Shown: positions 34,620 through 43,971, counted from the first letter of the stretch. The stretch is DNA of 64,000 bases from Flavobacterium sp. (GCA_023259675.1 JALRGT010000011.1:32338-96337), one strand, 5' to 3'. Notes: generated by a model not told the origin, from the letters alone. A program made the numbers and translations.

Positions 34620-37469
34620 TTAGTTTTCCATATACGCTTCTATTGGAGCGCAAGAACAAACTAAATTTCTGTCTCCAAAAGCATCATCTGCTCTGCGGAC
34701 AGTAGGCCAGAATTTGTTATCGGCAATATAATCCAATGGAAAAGCGGCTTGTTCTCTAGTGTATGGCAAATCCCAGTTTTCAGCTGTTAGCATCGCTAAA
34801 GTATGAGGTGCATTTTTTAATACATTGTTTTTATCTTCGGCACTGGAAGCTTCAATTTCTTTTCTGATGGAAATCATGGCGTCACAAAAACGATCTAATT
34901 CTTCCAAGTTTTCACTTTCGGTAGGTTCAATCATTAAAGTTCCTGCAACAGGGAAAGAAACTGTTGGAGCGTGGAAACCGTAATCCATCAAACGTTTGGC
35001 GATATCGGTTACTTCGATTCCTTTTTGTTTGAAAGGACGACATTCTAAAATCATTTCGTGAGCAGCACGACCCATTTCTCCAGAATATAAAGTGTCGTAG
35101 TGACCACTTAATTTTTCTTTAATATAATTGGCATTCAAAATAGCATGCTCTGTAGCTGATTTCAATCCTTCGGCACCCAGCATTTTGATGTATCCGTAAG
35201 AAATCAAACAAACCAAAGCAGAACCCCAAGGAGCAGCAGAAATAGCGGTAATCGCATTTTCTCCTCCGGTTGGAATTACAGGGTTTGATGGTAAGAAAGG
35301 AGCTAATTGCGGAGCTACACAAATTGGTCCTACACCAGGTCCACCACCACCGTGAGGGATAGCGAAGGTTTTATGTAAGTTCAAGTGACAAACGTCAGCT
35401 CCAATGGTAGCAGGATTTGTCAATCCCACCTGAGCGTTCATGTTCGCGCCATCCATATATACTTGTCCGCCATTGTCGTGAATAATTTGAGTAATTTCTT
35501 TGATGGCACTTTCATAAACACCGTGAGTCGACGGATAAGTAATCATTACACAAGATAAATTGTCTTTGTGCAAAATAGCTTTCTCGCGTAAATCTTCAAC
35601 GTCGATATTACCGTTTTCTAATGTTTTGGTAACCACGACTTTCATTCCTGCCATTGCAGCCGAAGCCGGATTGGTTCCGTGTGCCGAAGCTGGAATCAAA
35701 GCTATGTTTCTATGGTGATCACCTCTTGATTGGTGGTATGCTTGAATCACCATTAATCCGGCATATTCTCCTTGTGCACCAGAATTCGGTTGCAAAGTAG
35801 TCGCAGCAAAACCGGTAATTTCGTTTAATTGCTCTTCTAGTTTAGCAAGCATTTCTTGGTATCCTTGCGCTTGGTCTAAAGGAGCAAATGGGTGAATGCT
35901 GTTCCAGCTTGGTGCGCTTAACGGCAACATTTCGGCAGCAGCATTCAATTTCATTGTGCAAGATCCTAGCGAAATCATCGAGTGATTTAAAGCTAAATCT
36001 TTACGTTCCAACATTTTGATGTAACGCATCAAAGCGGTTTCCGAATGGTATTTGTTGAATACTTCGTGTTGTAAAAACGTTGAGGTTCTAACTAAACTTT
36101 CAGGGAAATGATTCGTTTTTGATAAAGTGTCAATTGTAATCGTTTCCACTCCTTTTGCAGTAGCAAAAATAGAAACCACTTTATTCAAATCGGCAAAACC
36201 GATGGTTTCATTCAATGAAATAGAAACGGTATTTTCGTCTGGATAGAAGAAATTTACCTCGTTTGCCTCGGCAATTTCTCTTATTTTTTTTGCATCTGCT
36301 TTTAAAACAATGGTATCAAAAAAAGCAGTGTTGGTTTGTTCGAATCCTAATTTTTCTAGGGTATTGGCTAAAGTTACCGCTGAAGCATGTACTTTATTAG
36401 CAATATATTTTAATCCTCTTGGACCATGATAAACAGCATACATACTTGCCATAACAGACAATAAAACTTGTGCTGTACAAATGTTTGAGGTTGCTTTATC
36501 ACGTTTGATGTGTTGTTCACGAGTCTGTAATGCCATACGCAGCGCACGATTTCCGTTCGTATCAACCGTTACACCGATGATTCTTCCCGGCATAGAACGT
36601 TTGAACTCATCTTTGGTGGCAAAATAAGCCGCATGAGGTCCGCCATAACCTAACGGAATTCCGAAACGTTGCGTAGTTCCAAATGCAACTGCAGCACCCA
36701 TTTCTCCCGGAGGAGTTAGTTTGGCCAAACTTAAAATATCGGCCGCAACAGCTACTTTGATATTGTTTTCTGCAGCTTTTGCAATAAAAGCGGTATAGTC
36801 ATTTACTTGACCGAATTTCCCCGGATATTGTAAGATTGCTCCAAAGAATTCATCAGAAAAATCAAAATCCTCGTGATTTCCTATTACCAATTCTACTCCA
36901 ATTGGTGTAGAACGGGTTTGTAAAACAGATAAAGTTTGTGGTAAAATTTCTTCTGAAACAAAGAATTTACAAATATTGGCTTTCTTTTGTTCTCTGGTTC
37001 TTACGTCAAATAACAAAGCCATAGCCTCCGCTGCAGCGGTTCCTTCGTCAAGAAGGGATGCATTGGCTATTTCCATTCCGGTTAATTCGATAACCATGGT
37101 TTGGAAATTTAAAATCGCTTCTAGACGACCTTGTGCAATTTCTGCTTGGTAAGGCGTGTAAGCGGTATACCAACCTGGATTTTCAAACACATTTCGTTGA
37201 ATAACCGCAGGAACGATAGCTTGGTTGTAACCTAAACCTATATAGGTTTTGAACATTTTATTTTTATTTCCTAAAAGGGTAACATGTTTTAAATATTCAT
37301 ATTCCGTCATTTCAGGATCTAAATTTAGAGGTGCTTTTAGACGAATATCATCTGGAAGTGTCTCGTAGATGAGTTGTTCTATTGAGTCAACTCCGATTGT
37401 TTTCAACATCTGTTGTAGGTCTGATTCCTCTGGACCTATGTGTCTTAAAGCAAAAGCATCTGTTTTCAT
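34620..37469 (-). CDS. gcvP: Glycine dehydrogenase (decarboxylating), P-protein
   Basis: PLP-dependent P-protein of the glycine cleavage system: decarboxylates glycine and passes the aminomethyl group to the lipoyl H-protein. It is the single-chain 949-aa form, with two homologous halves (about 1-440 and 450-940). The PLP lysine is K700 in HLNLHKTFAIPHGGGGPG. Other blocks include SLGSCTMKLNA and MDGANMNAQVGL. It stands alone, without gcvT or gcvH nearby, as usual in flavobacteria. A TATTTTTG sequence on the minus strand at 37594-37601 may be its -7 box. Confidence 0.98.
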   Translation of the reverse strand: MKTDAFALRHIGPEESDLQQMLKTIGVDSIEQLIYETLPDDIRLKAPLNLDPEMTEYEYLKHVTLLGNKNKMFKTYIGLGYNQAIVPAVIQRNVFENPGWYTAYTPYQAEIAQGRLEAILNFQTMVIELTGMEIANASLLDEGTAAAEAMALLFDVRTREQKKANICKFFVSEEILPQTLSVLQTRSTPIGVELVIGNHEDFDFSDEFFGAILQYPGKFGQVNDYTAFIAKAAENNIKVAVAADILSLAKLTPPGEMGAAVAFGTTQRFGIPLGYGGPHAAYFATKDEFKRSMPGRIIGVTVDTNGNRALRMALQTREQHIKRDKATSNICTAQVLLSVMASMYAVYHGPRGLKYIANKVHASAVTLANTLEKLGFEQTNTAFFDTIVLKADAKKIREIAEANEVNFFYPDENTVSISLNETIGFADLNKVVSIFATAKGVETITIDTLSKTNHFPESLVRTSTFLQHEVFNKYHSETALMRYIKMLERKDLALNHSMISLGSCTMKLNAAAEMLPLSAPSWNSIHPFAPLDQAQGYQEMLAKLEEQLNEITGFAATTLQPNSGAQGEYAGLMVIQAYHQSRGDHHRNIALIPASAHGTNPASAAMAGMKVVVTKTLENGNIDVEDLREKAILHKDNLSCVMITYPSTHGVYESAIKEITQIIHDNGGQVYMDGANMNAQVGLTNPATIGADVCHLNLHKTFAIPHGGGGPGVGPICVAPQLAPFLPSNPVIPTGGENAITAISAAPWGSALVCLISYGYIKMLGAEGLKSATEHAILNANYIKEKLSGHYDTLYSGEMGRAAHEMILECRPFKQKGIEVTDIAKRLMDYGFHAPTVSFPVAGTLMIEPTESENLEELDRFCDAMISIRKEIEASSAEDKNNVLKNAPHTLAMLTAENWDLPYTREQAAFPLDYIADNKFWPTVRRADDAFGDRNLVCSCAPIEAYMEN

Positions 37470-37593
37470 TTGTAGCTAATATCTGTTTTTAATAGAAAAA
37501 TGGAATTTGCATAAATCTCGATTCGTTTCAACGAGAAATTCAAGGTCATACCCATTTCGTGTAAATGTAAAAAAGGTTGTGATTTTCGTGGCG

Positions 37594-37601
37594 CAAAAAT
37601 A
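37594..37601 (-). promoter_or_regulatory. Possible -7 box for gcvP
   Basis: Minus-strand TATTTTTG, matching TAnnTTTG, 124 bp upstream of the gcvP ATG. No clear -33 motif. The 124-nt leader shows no recognised riboswitch. Confidence 0.35.
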
Positions 37602-37685
37602 AACATAATTCCGTTTTAAATCATTGTTTTTTAGGATTCATTTTATTTGTTCAAAAGGTATTTATAAATATTCTCACTAAATGAT

Positions 37686-37693
37686 TATTTTTG
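37686..37693 (+). promoter_or_regulatory. -7 box 4 nt before ATG (leaderless candidate)
   Basis: TATTTTTG ends exactly 4 nt before ATG 37698. If transcription starts at the usual distance, the mRNA begins at or next to the start codon. No -33 TTG at 17-21 bp. Confidence 0.45.
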
Positions 37694-37697
37694 TTAG

Positions 37698-38528
37698 ATG
37701 ATTCGTTTTCAAGCCTTTTTTGATTTTTATCTAAAATCCAGTATTCACGTCGCTTTGTCGGTTTATGCTTTGGTTCGAATGACTCAATTTATGTTCGAAA
37801 TTCCGTATGACGAACCCATTGCTCTTTTTTCGTTTTTTGGTACCATTGTAGGTTATAATTTTGTAAAATACGACGCTTTGGCGAGAACCAAAAAAAGAAT
37901 GATGCGCAACGAGTTGAAAATTATTGCGTTGTTTAGTTTTTTTTCTTTTTTAGCTGTTGGTTTTTATTTTTTTAAATTACAGCGAATTACCCAGTTGATT
38001 TCTCTTGCGGTGTTATTCTTGACCTTGTTATACACTTTGCCTTTTTTTCCAAATAAGAAGAATGCCAGAAATTGGGCCGGTGTCAAAATTTATATTGTTT
38101 CGTTATGTTGGGTTGGCGTAACGGTGGTTTTGCCTGTTTTGAATGCTGAAATTGCGATTACTTCTGATTTTTATCTCAAATGTATCCAACGGTTTATCTT
38201 GGTATTTGTATTGATTTTAATTTTTGAAATACTGGATTTGACCAATGATGATCCCCATCTTAAAACGGTGCCACAACAGATTGGCATAAATAGAACAAAA
38301 GTATTGGGATATCTTTTGATGCTGTTGTTCTGTTTATTGGAGTTCTTTAACAGTAACGCCAATGATTTCATAGACTTTGGATTTTTTACTTTTTCATTAC
38401 AGTTGATTATTGCCGTAATCGTTGCATTATTACTCTATTTTTCCAATCAAAATAGGTCTAAATATTACACTTTATTCTGGACAGAAAGTGTGCCTATTCT
38501 TTGGTGGTTGTTGGTGGTTTTGGTTTAA
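37698..38528 (+). CDS. UbiA-superfamily-like membrane protein
   Basis: A 276-aa inner-membrane protein with eight or nine hydrophobic helices. It resembles UbiA prenyltransferases in size and in the second polar loop, FEILDLTNDDPHLKTVPQQIG (about residues 174-194), which parallels the DLxxDxxxGxxTLPxxxG motif. The first Asp-rich motif is degenerate (GYNFVKYDALARTKKR near 52-67). It is conserved in flavobacteria but uncharacterised as far as I know. It could be a prenyltransferase with a relaxed first site or a non-catalytic relative. It is the second UbiA-like protein in this window; the other (18354-19067) is in the lipid operon. It has its own promoter box directly before the ATG and no co-oriented upstream partner. 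Confidence 0.6.
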   Translation: MIRFQAFFDFYLKSSIHVALSVYALVRMTQFMFEIPYDEPIALFSFFGTIVGYNFVKYDALARTKKRMMRNELKIIALFSFFSFLAVGFYFFKLQRITQLISLAVLFLTLLYTLPFFPNKKNARNWAGVKIYIVSLCWVGVTVVLPVLNAEIAITSDFYLKCIQRFILVFVLILIFEILDLTNDDPHLKTVPQQIGINRTKVLGYLLMLLFCLLEFFNSNANDFIDFGFFTFSLQLIIAVIVALLLYFSNQNRSKYYTLFWTESVPILWWLLVVLV

Positions 38529-38533
38529 AATTC

Positions 38534-38613
38534 TAATATTGGTGAATGTAATCACCAAAAAAAGCTTAATATTGGTGAATATAATCACCAAAAACACTAT
38601 AATATTGGTGAAT
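38534..38613. repeat. Three palindromic repeats spaced exactly 33 bp
   Basis: Copies start at 38534, 38567 and 38600. The unit is taatattggtga followed by a 6-nt spacer and tcaccaa, so each full copy holds the palindrome TTGGTGA-N6-TCACCAA. The third copy has only the left half (to 38613) and then becomes the promoter of the DUF4143 ATPase. The regular three-turn spacing on one helix face suggests cooperative protein binding. Confidence 0.85.
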
Positions 38614-38635
38614 ACTGGATAATTGTATATATTTG
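38605..38635 (+). promoter_or_regulatory. Promoter of the DUF4143 ATPase
   Basis: TTG (38605-38607), 20-bp spacer, TATATTTG (38628-38635): a good match to the Bacteroidota promoter TTG-N17-20-TAnnTTTG. The -33 TTG lies inside the third, half copy of the 33-bp repeat, so a protein bound there would block transcription. The ATG is 16 bp downstream. Confidence 0.7.
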
Positions 38636-38651
38636 TTTTAAATTTACAGTT

Positions 38652-39767
38652 ATGATTATTAGGAATTTAACATCAAAAATAGAAGAGAAGCTCGGAAAAG
38701 GAAAGATTATTGTTTTAATCGGACCAAGACAAGTGGGTAAGACTACCTTGATTAATGCTTTATTGAAGGATATTCCGTTTTTATTTCTGGATGGTGATGA
38801 TTCTGTTGTGTCCAATACCTTAGCGAATGCCAATACGGAAACGCTAAAAAATATCATTGGAAATTATAAATACGTTTTCATTGATGAAGTGCAACGCATT
38901 CCTGATATCGGATTAAAATTAAAAATTATTGTTGACCAGATTAAAGATGTTCAGGTTATCGTTAGTGGTTCTTCAGCTTTTGATATTAATCATGTTACAC
39001 AAGAACCGCTCACAGGACGTAAATTTGAATATCATTTGTATCCCATTTCTTGGAATGAATTTGAAGCGAATGTAGGCTATATAAAAGCACAACAACAATT
39101 GGAATTACGTTTGCTTTACGGAATGTATCCGGATGTAATAAATAATTTTGGCAATGAATATGAAATTCTAAAGAACTTGGTTTCTAGCTATTTGTATAAA
39201 GATGTATTGAGTTTGGCCGGTATAAGAAAATCAGATGTTTTAGAGAAAGTTTTACAAGCATTGGCATTTCAAGTGGGTAGTGAAGTGAGTTATAATGAAA
39301 TTGCGCAATTGGTAGGAGTAGATAAAAACACTGTTAATAATTATATTGATTTATTAGAGAAAGCCTTTGTGATTTTTAGGCTAAATAGTTTTAGTAAAAA
39401 TTTAAGAAACGAGATTAAAGCGAATAGAAAAATCTATTTTTATGATAATGGAGTTCGTAATATGTTGATAGGGAATTTCAATTCATTAGAATTTCGTCAG
39501 GACAAAGGAGCGCTTTGGGAAAATTTTTTGGTTTCAGAGCGGATTAAGCAACTTTCGTATACTAATAGTTTGGCTAAACCTTATTTTTGGAGAACCACTT
39601 CCCAACAGGAAATAGATTATATCGAAATCAATGCAGATACTGTAAGTGCTTTTGAATTCAAATGGTCTCCCTCCAAAAAAAGTAAACTACCCAAATCATT
39701 TGAAGAAGCTTATCAGCCAAGTTTTATGGTTGTGAATAAGGATAATTTTAGGGAATTTTTGAAGTAG
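38652..39767 (+). CDS. AAA ATPase with DUF4143 domain
   Basis: A 371-aa protein of the AAA_14/DUF4143 family. Walker A is GPRQVGKTT (residues 24-32) and Walker B VFIDEVQ (75-81). The C-terminal DUF4143 part (about 180-340) contains a predicted winged helix (SEVSYNEIAQLVGVDKNTVNNYIDLLE) and a nuclease-like ending IDYIEINADTVSAFEFKW that resembles a PD-(D/E)XK core (D, then E-x-K). Family function is unknown; such genes are scattered, often horizontally moved, and sometimes look like toxin or defence genes. It is a single gene with an elaborate repeat-bearing promoter, which suggests autoregulation through its own winged helix or another regulator. Confidence 0.88.
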   Translation: MIIRNLTSKIEEKLGKGKIIVLIGPRQVGKTTLINALLKDIPFLFLDGDDSVVSNTLANANTETLKNIIGNYKYVFIDEVQRIPDIGLKLKIIVDQIKDVQVIVSGSSAFDINHVTQEPLTGRKFEYHLYPISWNEFEANVGYIKAQQQLELRLLYGMYPDVINNFGNEYEILKNLVSSYLYKDVLSLAGIRKSDVLEKVLQALAFQVGSEVSYNEIAQLVGVDKNTVNNYIDLLEKAFVIFRLNSFSKNLRNEIKANRKIYFYDNGVRNMLIGNFNSLEFRQDKGALWENFLVSERIKQLSYTNSLAKPYFWRTTSQQEIDYIEINADTVSAFEFKWSPSKKSKLPKSFEEAYQPSFMVVNKDNFREFLK

Positions 39768-39991
39768 TATAGTATTTTGTTTATTATGTCTTTAAAACAA
39801 TCTTTATAATGAATGAGCTATATTCTTCTATAAATAGTATCATAAATGTCCAGTCTATTTTTGAAATAATTAATTGCATTTGTTTTCGTTTGAAGCGAAT
39901 TATTATATTTACTCCCATGATTGTTGTAACAATTAAAGAAATAGTAACTCTAATTAGTAGTTAATTTTAAACAATCAAAATCAATTTATTT

Positions 39992-40342
39992 ATGCGTAAA
40001 ATTTTATTTTTAGTGGCGGTGGTTTTCTCCGTCGTTTTTTTGCAAAATTGTAAAAGTGCTAAAACGGACAATTATGTCGCGCCTAAGACTCTTTCGTATA
40101 ATAAGGACATCGTGCCTATTATGCAAACGAGTTGTACTCCATGTCATTTCCCACCCGAAGGAAAAAAGGAGGCTTTAAACAATTATGAAACGGTACGTGT
40201 TAATATTGACGAGATTATAGCAAGAGTTAAACTAGCTCATGATGACCGCAAATTTATGCCTTTCAAAAGTAAAAAACCTGTGTTGAACGATAGTCTAATC
40301 GTTGTTTTGGAAACTTGGCAAAAACAAAATATGCCACAGTAA
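39992..40342 (+). CDS. Monohaem cytochrome c-like lipoprotein
   Basis: A 116-aa exported protein. Hydrophobic signal with Cys20 as a likely lipidated residue (FLQNC; Asn at -1 is atypical). A single haem-binding motif CTPCH (residues 48-52) follows, with M89 in KFMPF as a possible distal ligand. The style matches small Planctomycete/Bacteroidota-type c cytochromes (heme-binding, PSCyt1-like). It would carry electrons or sense redox state in the periplasm; the partner is unknown. No oxidase or reductase gene is adjacent. The preceding 39768-39991 gap has an ATTGTT-GT-AACAAT palindrome at 39920-39933 but no clear TAnnTTTG box. Confidence 0.82.
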   Translation: MRKILFLVAVVFSVVFLQNCKSAKTDNYVAPKTLSYNKDIVPIMQTSCTPCHFPPEGKKEALNNYETVRVNIDEIIARVKLAHDDRKFMPFKSKKPVLNDSLIVVLETWQKQNMPQ

Positions 40343-40360
40343 AAAGGTGTCAAATAAAAT

Positions 40361-40394
40361 AAACCCGTTGATTGTAATTACAGTCAACGGGTTT
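40361..40394. terminator. Bidirectional terminator
   Basis: 11-bp arms AAACCCGTTGA and TCAACGGGTTT, between the converging cytochrome and M3 peptidase genes. Confidence 0.85.
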
Positions 40395-40397
40395 TAA

Positions 40398-42425
40398 TTA
40401 TATCAATCCTGCTCTTTTTAATAAAGCGTCTGGACTTGGTTCGTGTCCTCTAAAGCGTTTGTATAAAATCATCGGATGTTCGGTTCCTCCTTTTGAAAGG
40501 ATGTTGTCTTTGAAATTGTCGGCTACTTCTTTGTTGAAAATCCCTTTTTCCTGAAAATATTCAAAAGCGTCTGCATCGAGTACTTCGGCCCATTTGTAAC
40601 TGTAATATCCCGAAGAATAACCACCTTGGAAGATGTGTGAAAATGAGGTACTCATGGCATTTTCTTTCACATCAGGATATAGTTTAGTGTCGGCAAATTG
40701 TTCCGTTTCAAAAGTTTTTATGTCTGTGATATTCGAAGGATCTTGTGCGTGCCATCCCATGTCTAGCATTCCAAAACTCAATTGGCGCATCGTAGCAATT
40801 CCCTCTTGAAAGTTGGAACTTTCCTTGATTTTTTGAACCAATTCCATCGGTATCATTTCGTCTGTTTGGTAATGATAAGCGAACAAAGCCAGCGCTTCCG
40901 ATTCGTAGCACCAGTTTTCCATAATCTGACTCGGTAATTCCACAAAATCCCAATATACAGAAGTTCCTGATAAACTAGGGTAGGTGGAATTGGCTAAAAT
41001 CCCGTGTAAGGCATGTCCAAATTCATGAAACAAAGTCGTTACTTCATTAAAGGTTAATAACGAAGGTTTGGTTTCAGTCGGTTTAGTGAAGTTACACACG
41101 ATAGAGATGTGCGGTCTTTCATTTTTTCCGTCCTTGATGTATTGTGATTTATAGGAAGTCATCCAAGCGCCATTGCGTTTTCCTTTTCTTGGAAAAAAAT
41201 CGGCATAAAAAACAGCAACCAAATTGTCATCAATGTCTTTTACTTCGTATGTTGTTACTTCGTCGTGGTATTTGTCTATTTCGAAAGATTCTTCAAAAGA
41301 AATTCCGTATAGTTTTTGGGCCACCGTAAAAGCACCATCCAATACTTTTTCTAGTTGGAAATACGGTTTCAGTTTTTCGTCATCCAAATTGAATAATTCC
41401 TGCTTCAATTTCTCCGAATAGTAAGCGCCGTCCCATTTTTCTAATTGTTCGATGCCGTCCAGTTTCTTGGCAAATGCAGTTAATTCCGCAAATTCTTTAA
41501 GGGCAGCCGGTTTGGCTTTTTCCAATAAATTTTTAGAAAATTCTTTTACTTTTTCCGGACTTTCTGCCATGCGTTCTTCCAAAACAAAATGGGCGTGCGT
41601 CGCATAACCTAAAAGTTGTGCTCTGTCAAAACGCAATTGTGCAATTCTAAGCACGTTTTTCTGATTGTCGAATTCGTTGTTTTGAAATCCTTTTTTGCCG
41701 GCAGCAATTGCGATTTCTTTGCGAAGTTCCCTGTTATCGGCATAAGTTACGAAGGGAATATAACTTGGAAAATCTAAGGTAAAAAACCAGCCTTCCAGTT
41801 CTTTTGATTTGGCTAACGAACGAGCGGCTTCAATAGTGCCTTCCGGCAAACCTTTTAAATCCTTTTCGTCGGTAAGGTGTAATTGATAATTATTGGTTTC
41901 AGCCAAAACATTTTCCCCAAATTTTAAACTTAGAGTTGACAATTCTTTGTCAATTTCTCTCAATTGTTTCTTTTTGTCTTCGGGTAAATTGGCTCCGTTT
42001 CTAGAAAAGCTTTTGTATTTTTTGTCTAAAAGCGTTGTCTGTTCCGGATTAAGATTTAATTTTTCTTTTTGGTCGTATACCGCTTTTACTTTGGCAAACA
42101 AATCGGCATTCAGTCGGATGTCGTTCCCAAATTCAGATAAAAGTGGAGAGACATCCTGAGCTATTTTTTGAATTTCATCATTGGTTTCGGCTGAATTCAG
42201 GTTGAAAAAAATGTTTGAAATACGGTCTAATGTGTCTCCACTATAGTCTAATGCTTCGATAGTGTTTTCAAATGTTGGTGCATCCGTATTTTGAACGATA
42301 GCGTCAATTTCGGCTTTCGCCATTTCAATTCCTTCTTTGAAAGCGGGGAGATAATCTTTGTTTTCTATTTTTGAAAAAGGAGCGGTATCGTATTTAGTGG
42401 TAAATTTTGAAGTTAAAACTTTCAT
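40398..42425 (-). CDS. M3 family zinc metallopeptidase (Dcp/oligopeptidase A type)
   Basis: Thimet-oligopeptidase family enzyme that degrades short peptides. Zinc motif HEFGH at residues 467-471 in FHEFGHALHGIL, with the third ligand Glu in the following helix (WDFVELPSQIMENW). It is full length at 675 aa, with a helical N-terminal half and no obvious signal peptide, so cytoplasmic. It resembles peptidyl-dipeptidase Dcp and oligopeptidase A (prlC); sequence alone does not separate them. It is monocistronic, with a TACATTTG -7 box 47 bp upstream. Confidence 0.93.
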   Translation of the reverse strand: MKVLTSKFTTKYDTAPFSKIENKDYLPAFKEGIEMAKAEIDAIVQNTDAPTFENTIEALDYSGDTLDRISNIFFNLNSAETNDEIQKIAQDVSPLLSEFGNDIRLNADLFAKVKAVYDQKEKLNLNPEQTTLLDKKYKSFSRNGANLPEDKKKQLREIDKELSTLSLKFGENVLAETNNYQLHLTDEKDLKGLPEGTIEAARSLAKSKELEGWFFTLDFPSYIPFVTYADNRELRKEIAIAAGKKGFQNNEFDNQKNVLRIAQLRFDRAQLLGYATHAHFVLEERMAESPEKVKEFSKNLLEKAKPAALKEFAELTAFAKKLDGIEQLEKWDGAYYSEKLKQELFNLDDEKLKPYFQLEKVLDGAFTVAQKLYGISFEESFEIDKYHDEVTTYEVKDIDDNLVAVFYADFFPRKGKRNGAWMTSYKSQYIKDGKNERPHISIVCNFTKPTETKPSLLTFNEVTTLFHEFGHALHGILANSTYPSLSGTSVYWDFVELPSQIMENWCYESEALALFAYHYQTDEMIPMELVQKIKESSNFQEGIATMRQLSFGMLDMGWHAQDPSNITDIKTFETEQFADTKLYPDVKENAMSTSFSHIFQGGYSSGYYSYKWAEVLDADAFEYFQEKGIFNKEVADNFKDNILSKGGTEHPMILYKRFRGHEPSPDALLKRAGLI

Positions 42426-42472
42426 TATGATGTAATTATTTTCATTAATTAAAACAAAGTGTTTTTGGAGTA

Positions 42473-42480
42473 CAAATGTA
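42473..42480 (-). promoter_or_regulatory. Possible -7 box for the M3 peptidase
   Basis: Minus-strand TACATTTG, matching TAnnTTTG, 47 bp before the ATG. Candidate -33 TTGs lie slightly too far upstream (24 bp or more). Confidence 0.4.
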
Positions 42481-42657
42481 GCGATTTATAAAAAATGTAT
42501 TCGACAAAACAAGGTTGATTTTCCGCTTAAAACTCCAAGTGAGTTATGTTATATATATGTTATTTATTTCTTTAATGGGTTTAAAAGCCTTAAATTGTAA
42601 AAATACGATTAGAGATTGGTAAACAGCTGATCATAAACAATTGTAAAAACAATATAG

Positions 42658-43329
42658 ATGAATTATCAAATTATAATAAAAAGTGTAAATAATGTTAATG
42701 AAATTGAAGGATATTGGTCTGATGAAGATTTTATTCAATTATTAGAAAAATTCAATTATCCGGATGCGTCTTCTGCCGAAAAGAAGAACTTACCTGAATT
42801 GTTATGGATGGCCATATCCGATTATGAGCCAAATGAAGCTGCAGAAATAGTGTTGACCTATAAATTGTCTGAAGTCTTAAATGAAGGTCAAATCCAGCAG
42901 ATTTCGCATAATATGTTAATTGATAAAGTGTGTGAAGAATACCCTGAAATCAGTATGCAAGGAACGTTATACCATATCAATCAATTGCTTTTTAAGGCTT
43001 ATAACGGAAAATTCCCAAATGCTAAAGCCAGTGTTATTGCCTTTTCAATGAAACCATTTGAAAGTGAAGAGGAGGAAAAATTGACAGCCGAAAACGTACT
43101 GAAATTATTGAACAACGGTTTGTCGGATAGAAATCTTATTAAAAGATTATTCGATGATCAAATGACTCAAAATATTCCTTTTCCTGAAGCCGAGGATATT
43201 GTTTGGGAACTGACTACTTTAGATAATGTGAATTATAATTTAGTCACTTCTGAGAATTGGTTGAATAAAGAAGACTTTTTGGCTTCTGAATTTGAAGGAG
43301 TTTTAGAAGAAATTGTTGAGGAATTATAA
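42658..43329 (+). CDS. Conserved hypothetical acidic protein
   Basis: A 223-aa soluble protein with no signal peptide or membrane segment, rich in Glu and Asp, especially at the C-terminus (EGVLEEIVEEL). Predicted mostly helical. I do not recognise a family with confidence; similar proteins seem common in flavobacteria. Reading frame, codon use and the strong terminator just after it support a real gene. It is divergent from the M3 peptidase and convergent with purE, so it is probably transcribed alone. No catalytic motif is visible. Confidence 0.75.
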   Translation: MNYQIIIKSVNNVNEIEGYWSDEDFIQLLEKFNYPDASSAEKKNLPELLWMAISDYEPNEAAEIVLTYKLSEVLNEGQIQQISHNMLIDKVCEEYPEISMQGTLYHINQLLFKAYNGKFPNAKASVIAFSMKPFESEEEEKLTAENVLKLLNNGLSDRNLIKRLFDDQMTQNIPFPEAEDIVWELTTLDNVNYNLVTSENWLNKEDFLASEFEGVLEEIVEEL

Positions 43330-43365
43330 TTTCTGAATTTTACGGAAATATTTAACAAAATAAGG

Positions 43366-43408
43366 AAACCAAAAAAAGCTTACCACTATAGTAAGCTTTT
43401 TTTGGTTT
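43366..43408. terminator. Bidirectional terminator
   Basis: 18-bp arms AAACCAAAAAAAGCTTAC and GTAAGCTTTTTTTGGTTT around CACTATA, between the converging hypothetical gene and purE. Confidence 0.88.
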
Positions 43409-43476
43409 ATAGATTTATTCCAATTTACTTCTTGTTTGACAAGGTGTAATGATGTGAAATTTTAATAAAAAAATAG

Positions 43477-43962
43477 TTATTTTTTCAATAAACTTTCTGA
43501 AGAAATATTTACGGCATCTTTCAATCCTGTTTTGTAGGAGATAATTTTGTCAAGCACACTTTTGTTGTGGCATCCAATAATTTGTGCAGCAAGAATTCCG
43601 GCATTTTTTGCACCGTTTAACGCTACGGTTGCTACAGGAACACCGCCAGGCATTTGTAGAATTGATAAAACAGAATCCCAACCATCGATAGAATTACTTG
43701 ATTTTACAGGAACACCAATTACGGGAAGTGGTGACATTGCTGCGACCATTCCTGGTAAATGAGCTGCGCCACCGGCACCGGCAATAATTACTGAGATACC
43801 GCGAGTGTGGGCATTTTTGCTGAAATCAAACAATTTTTCAGGAGTTCGGTGCGCTGATACAATATCAACTTCGGTTTCTATATCAAATCCTTTAAGGATT
43901 TCTATGGCTTCTTGCATTACGGACATATCCGAGATGCTTCCCATGATTACGGCTACTTTCAT
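43477..43962 (-). CDS. purE: 5-(carboxyamino)imidazole ribonucleotide mutase
   Basis: Converts N5-CAIR to CAIR in purine synthesis. It is the short (161 aa) bacterial class I form, with family motifs GSISDMSVM (residues 8-16), SAHRTPEKL (39-47), AGAGGAAHLPGM and QMPGGVPVATVAL. It follows purK on the same strand after an 88-bp A/T-rich gap, so the two consecutive steps are probably co-transcribed. Confidence 0.97.
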   Translation of the reverse strand: MKVAVIMGSISDMSVMQEAIEILKGFDIETEVDIVSAHRTPEKLFDFSKNAHTRGISVIIAGAGGAAHLPGMVAAMSPLPVIGVPVKSSNSIDGWDSVLSILQMPGGVPVATVALNGAKNAGILAAQIIGCHNKSVLDKIISYKTGLKDAVNISSESLLKK

Positions 43963-43971
43963 TTTTTTATT

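Noticed and set aside
38534..38613. CRISPR-like spaced repeats
   Set aside because: Only three units, the intervening 5-7 nt are too short for spacers, the last unit is partial and no cas gene is near. A promoter operator array fits better.
38422..38622. 66-codon frame at the end of the UbiA-like gene
   Set aside because: It overlaps the true gene and then translates the operator repeats.
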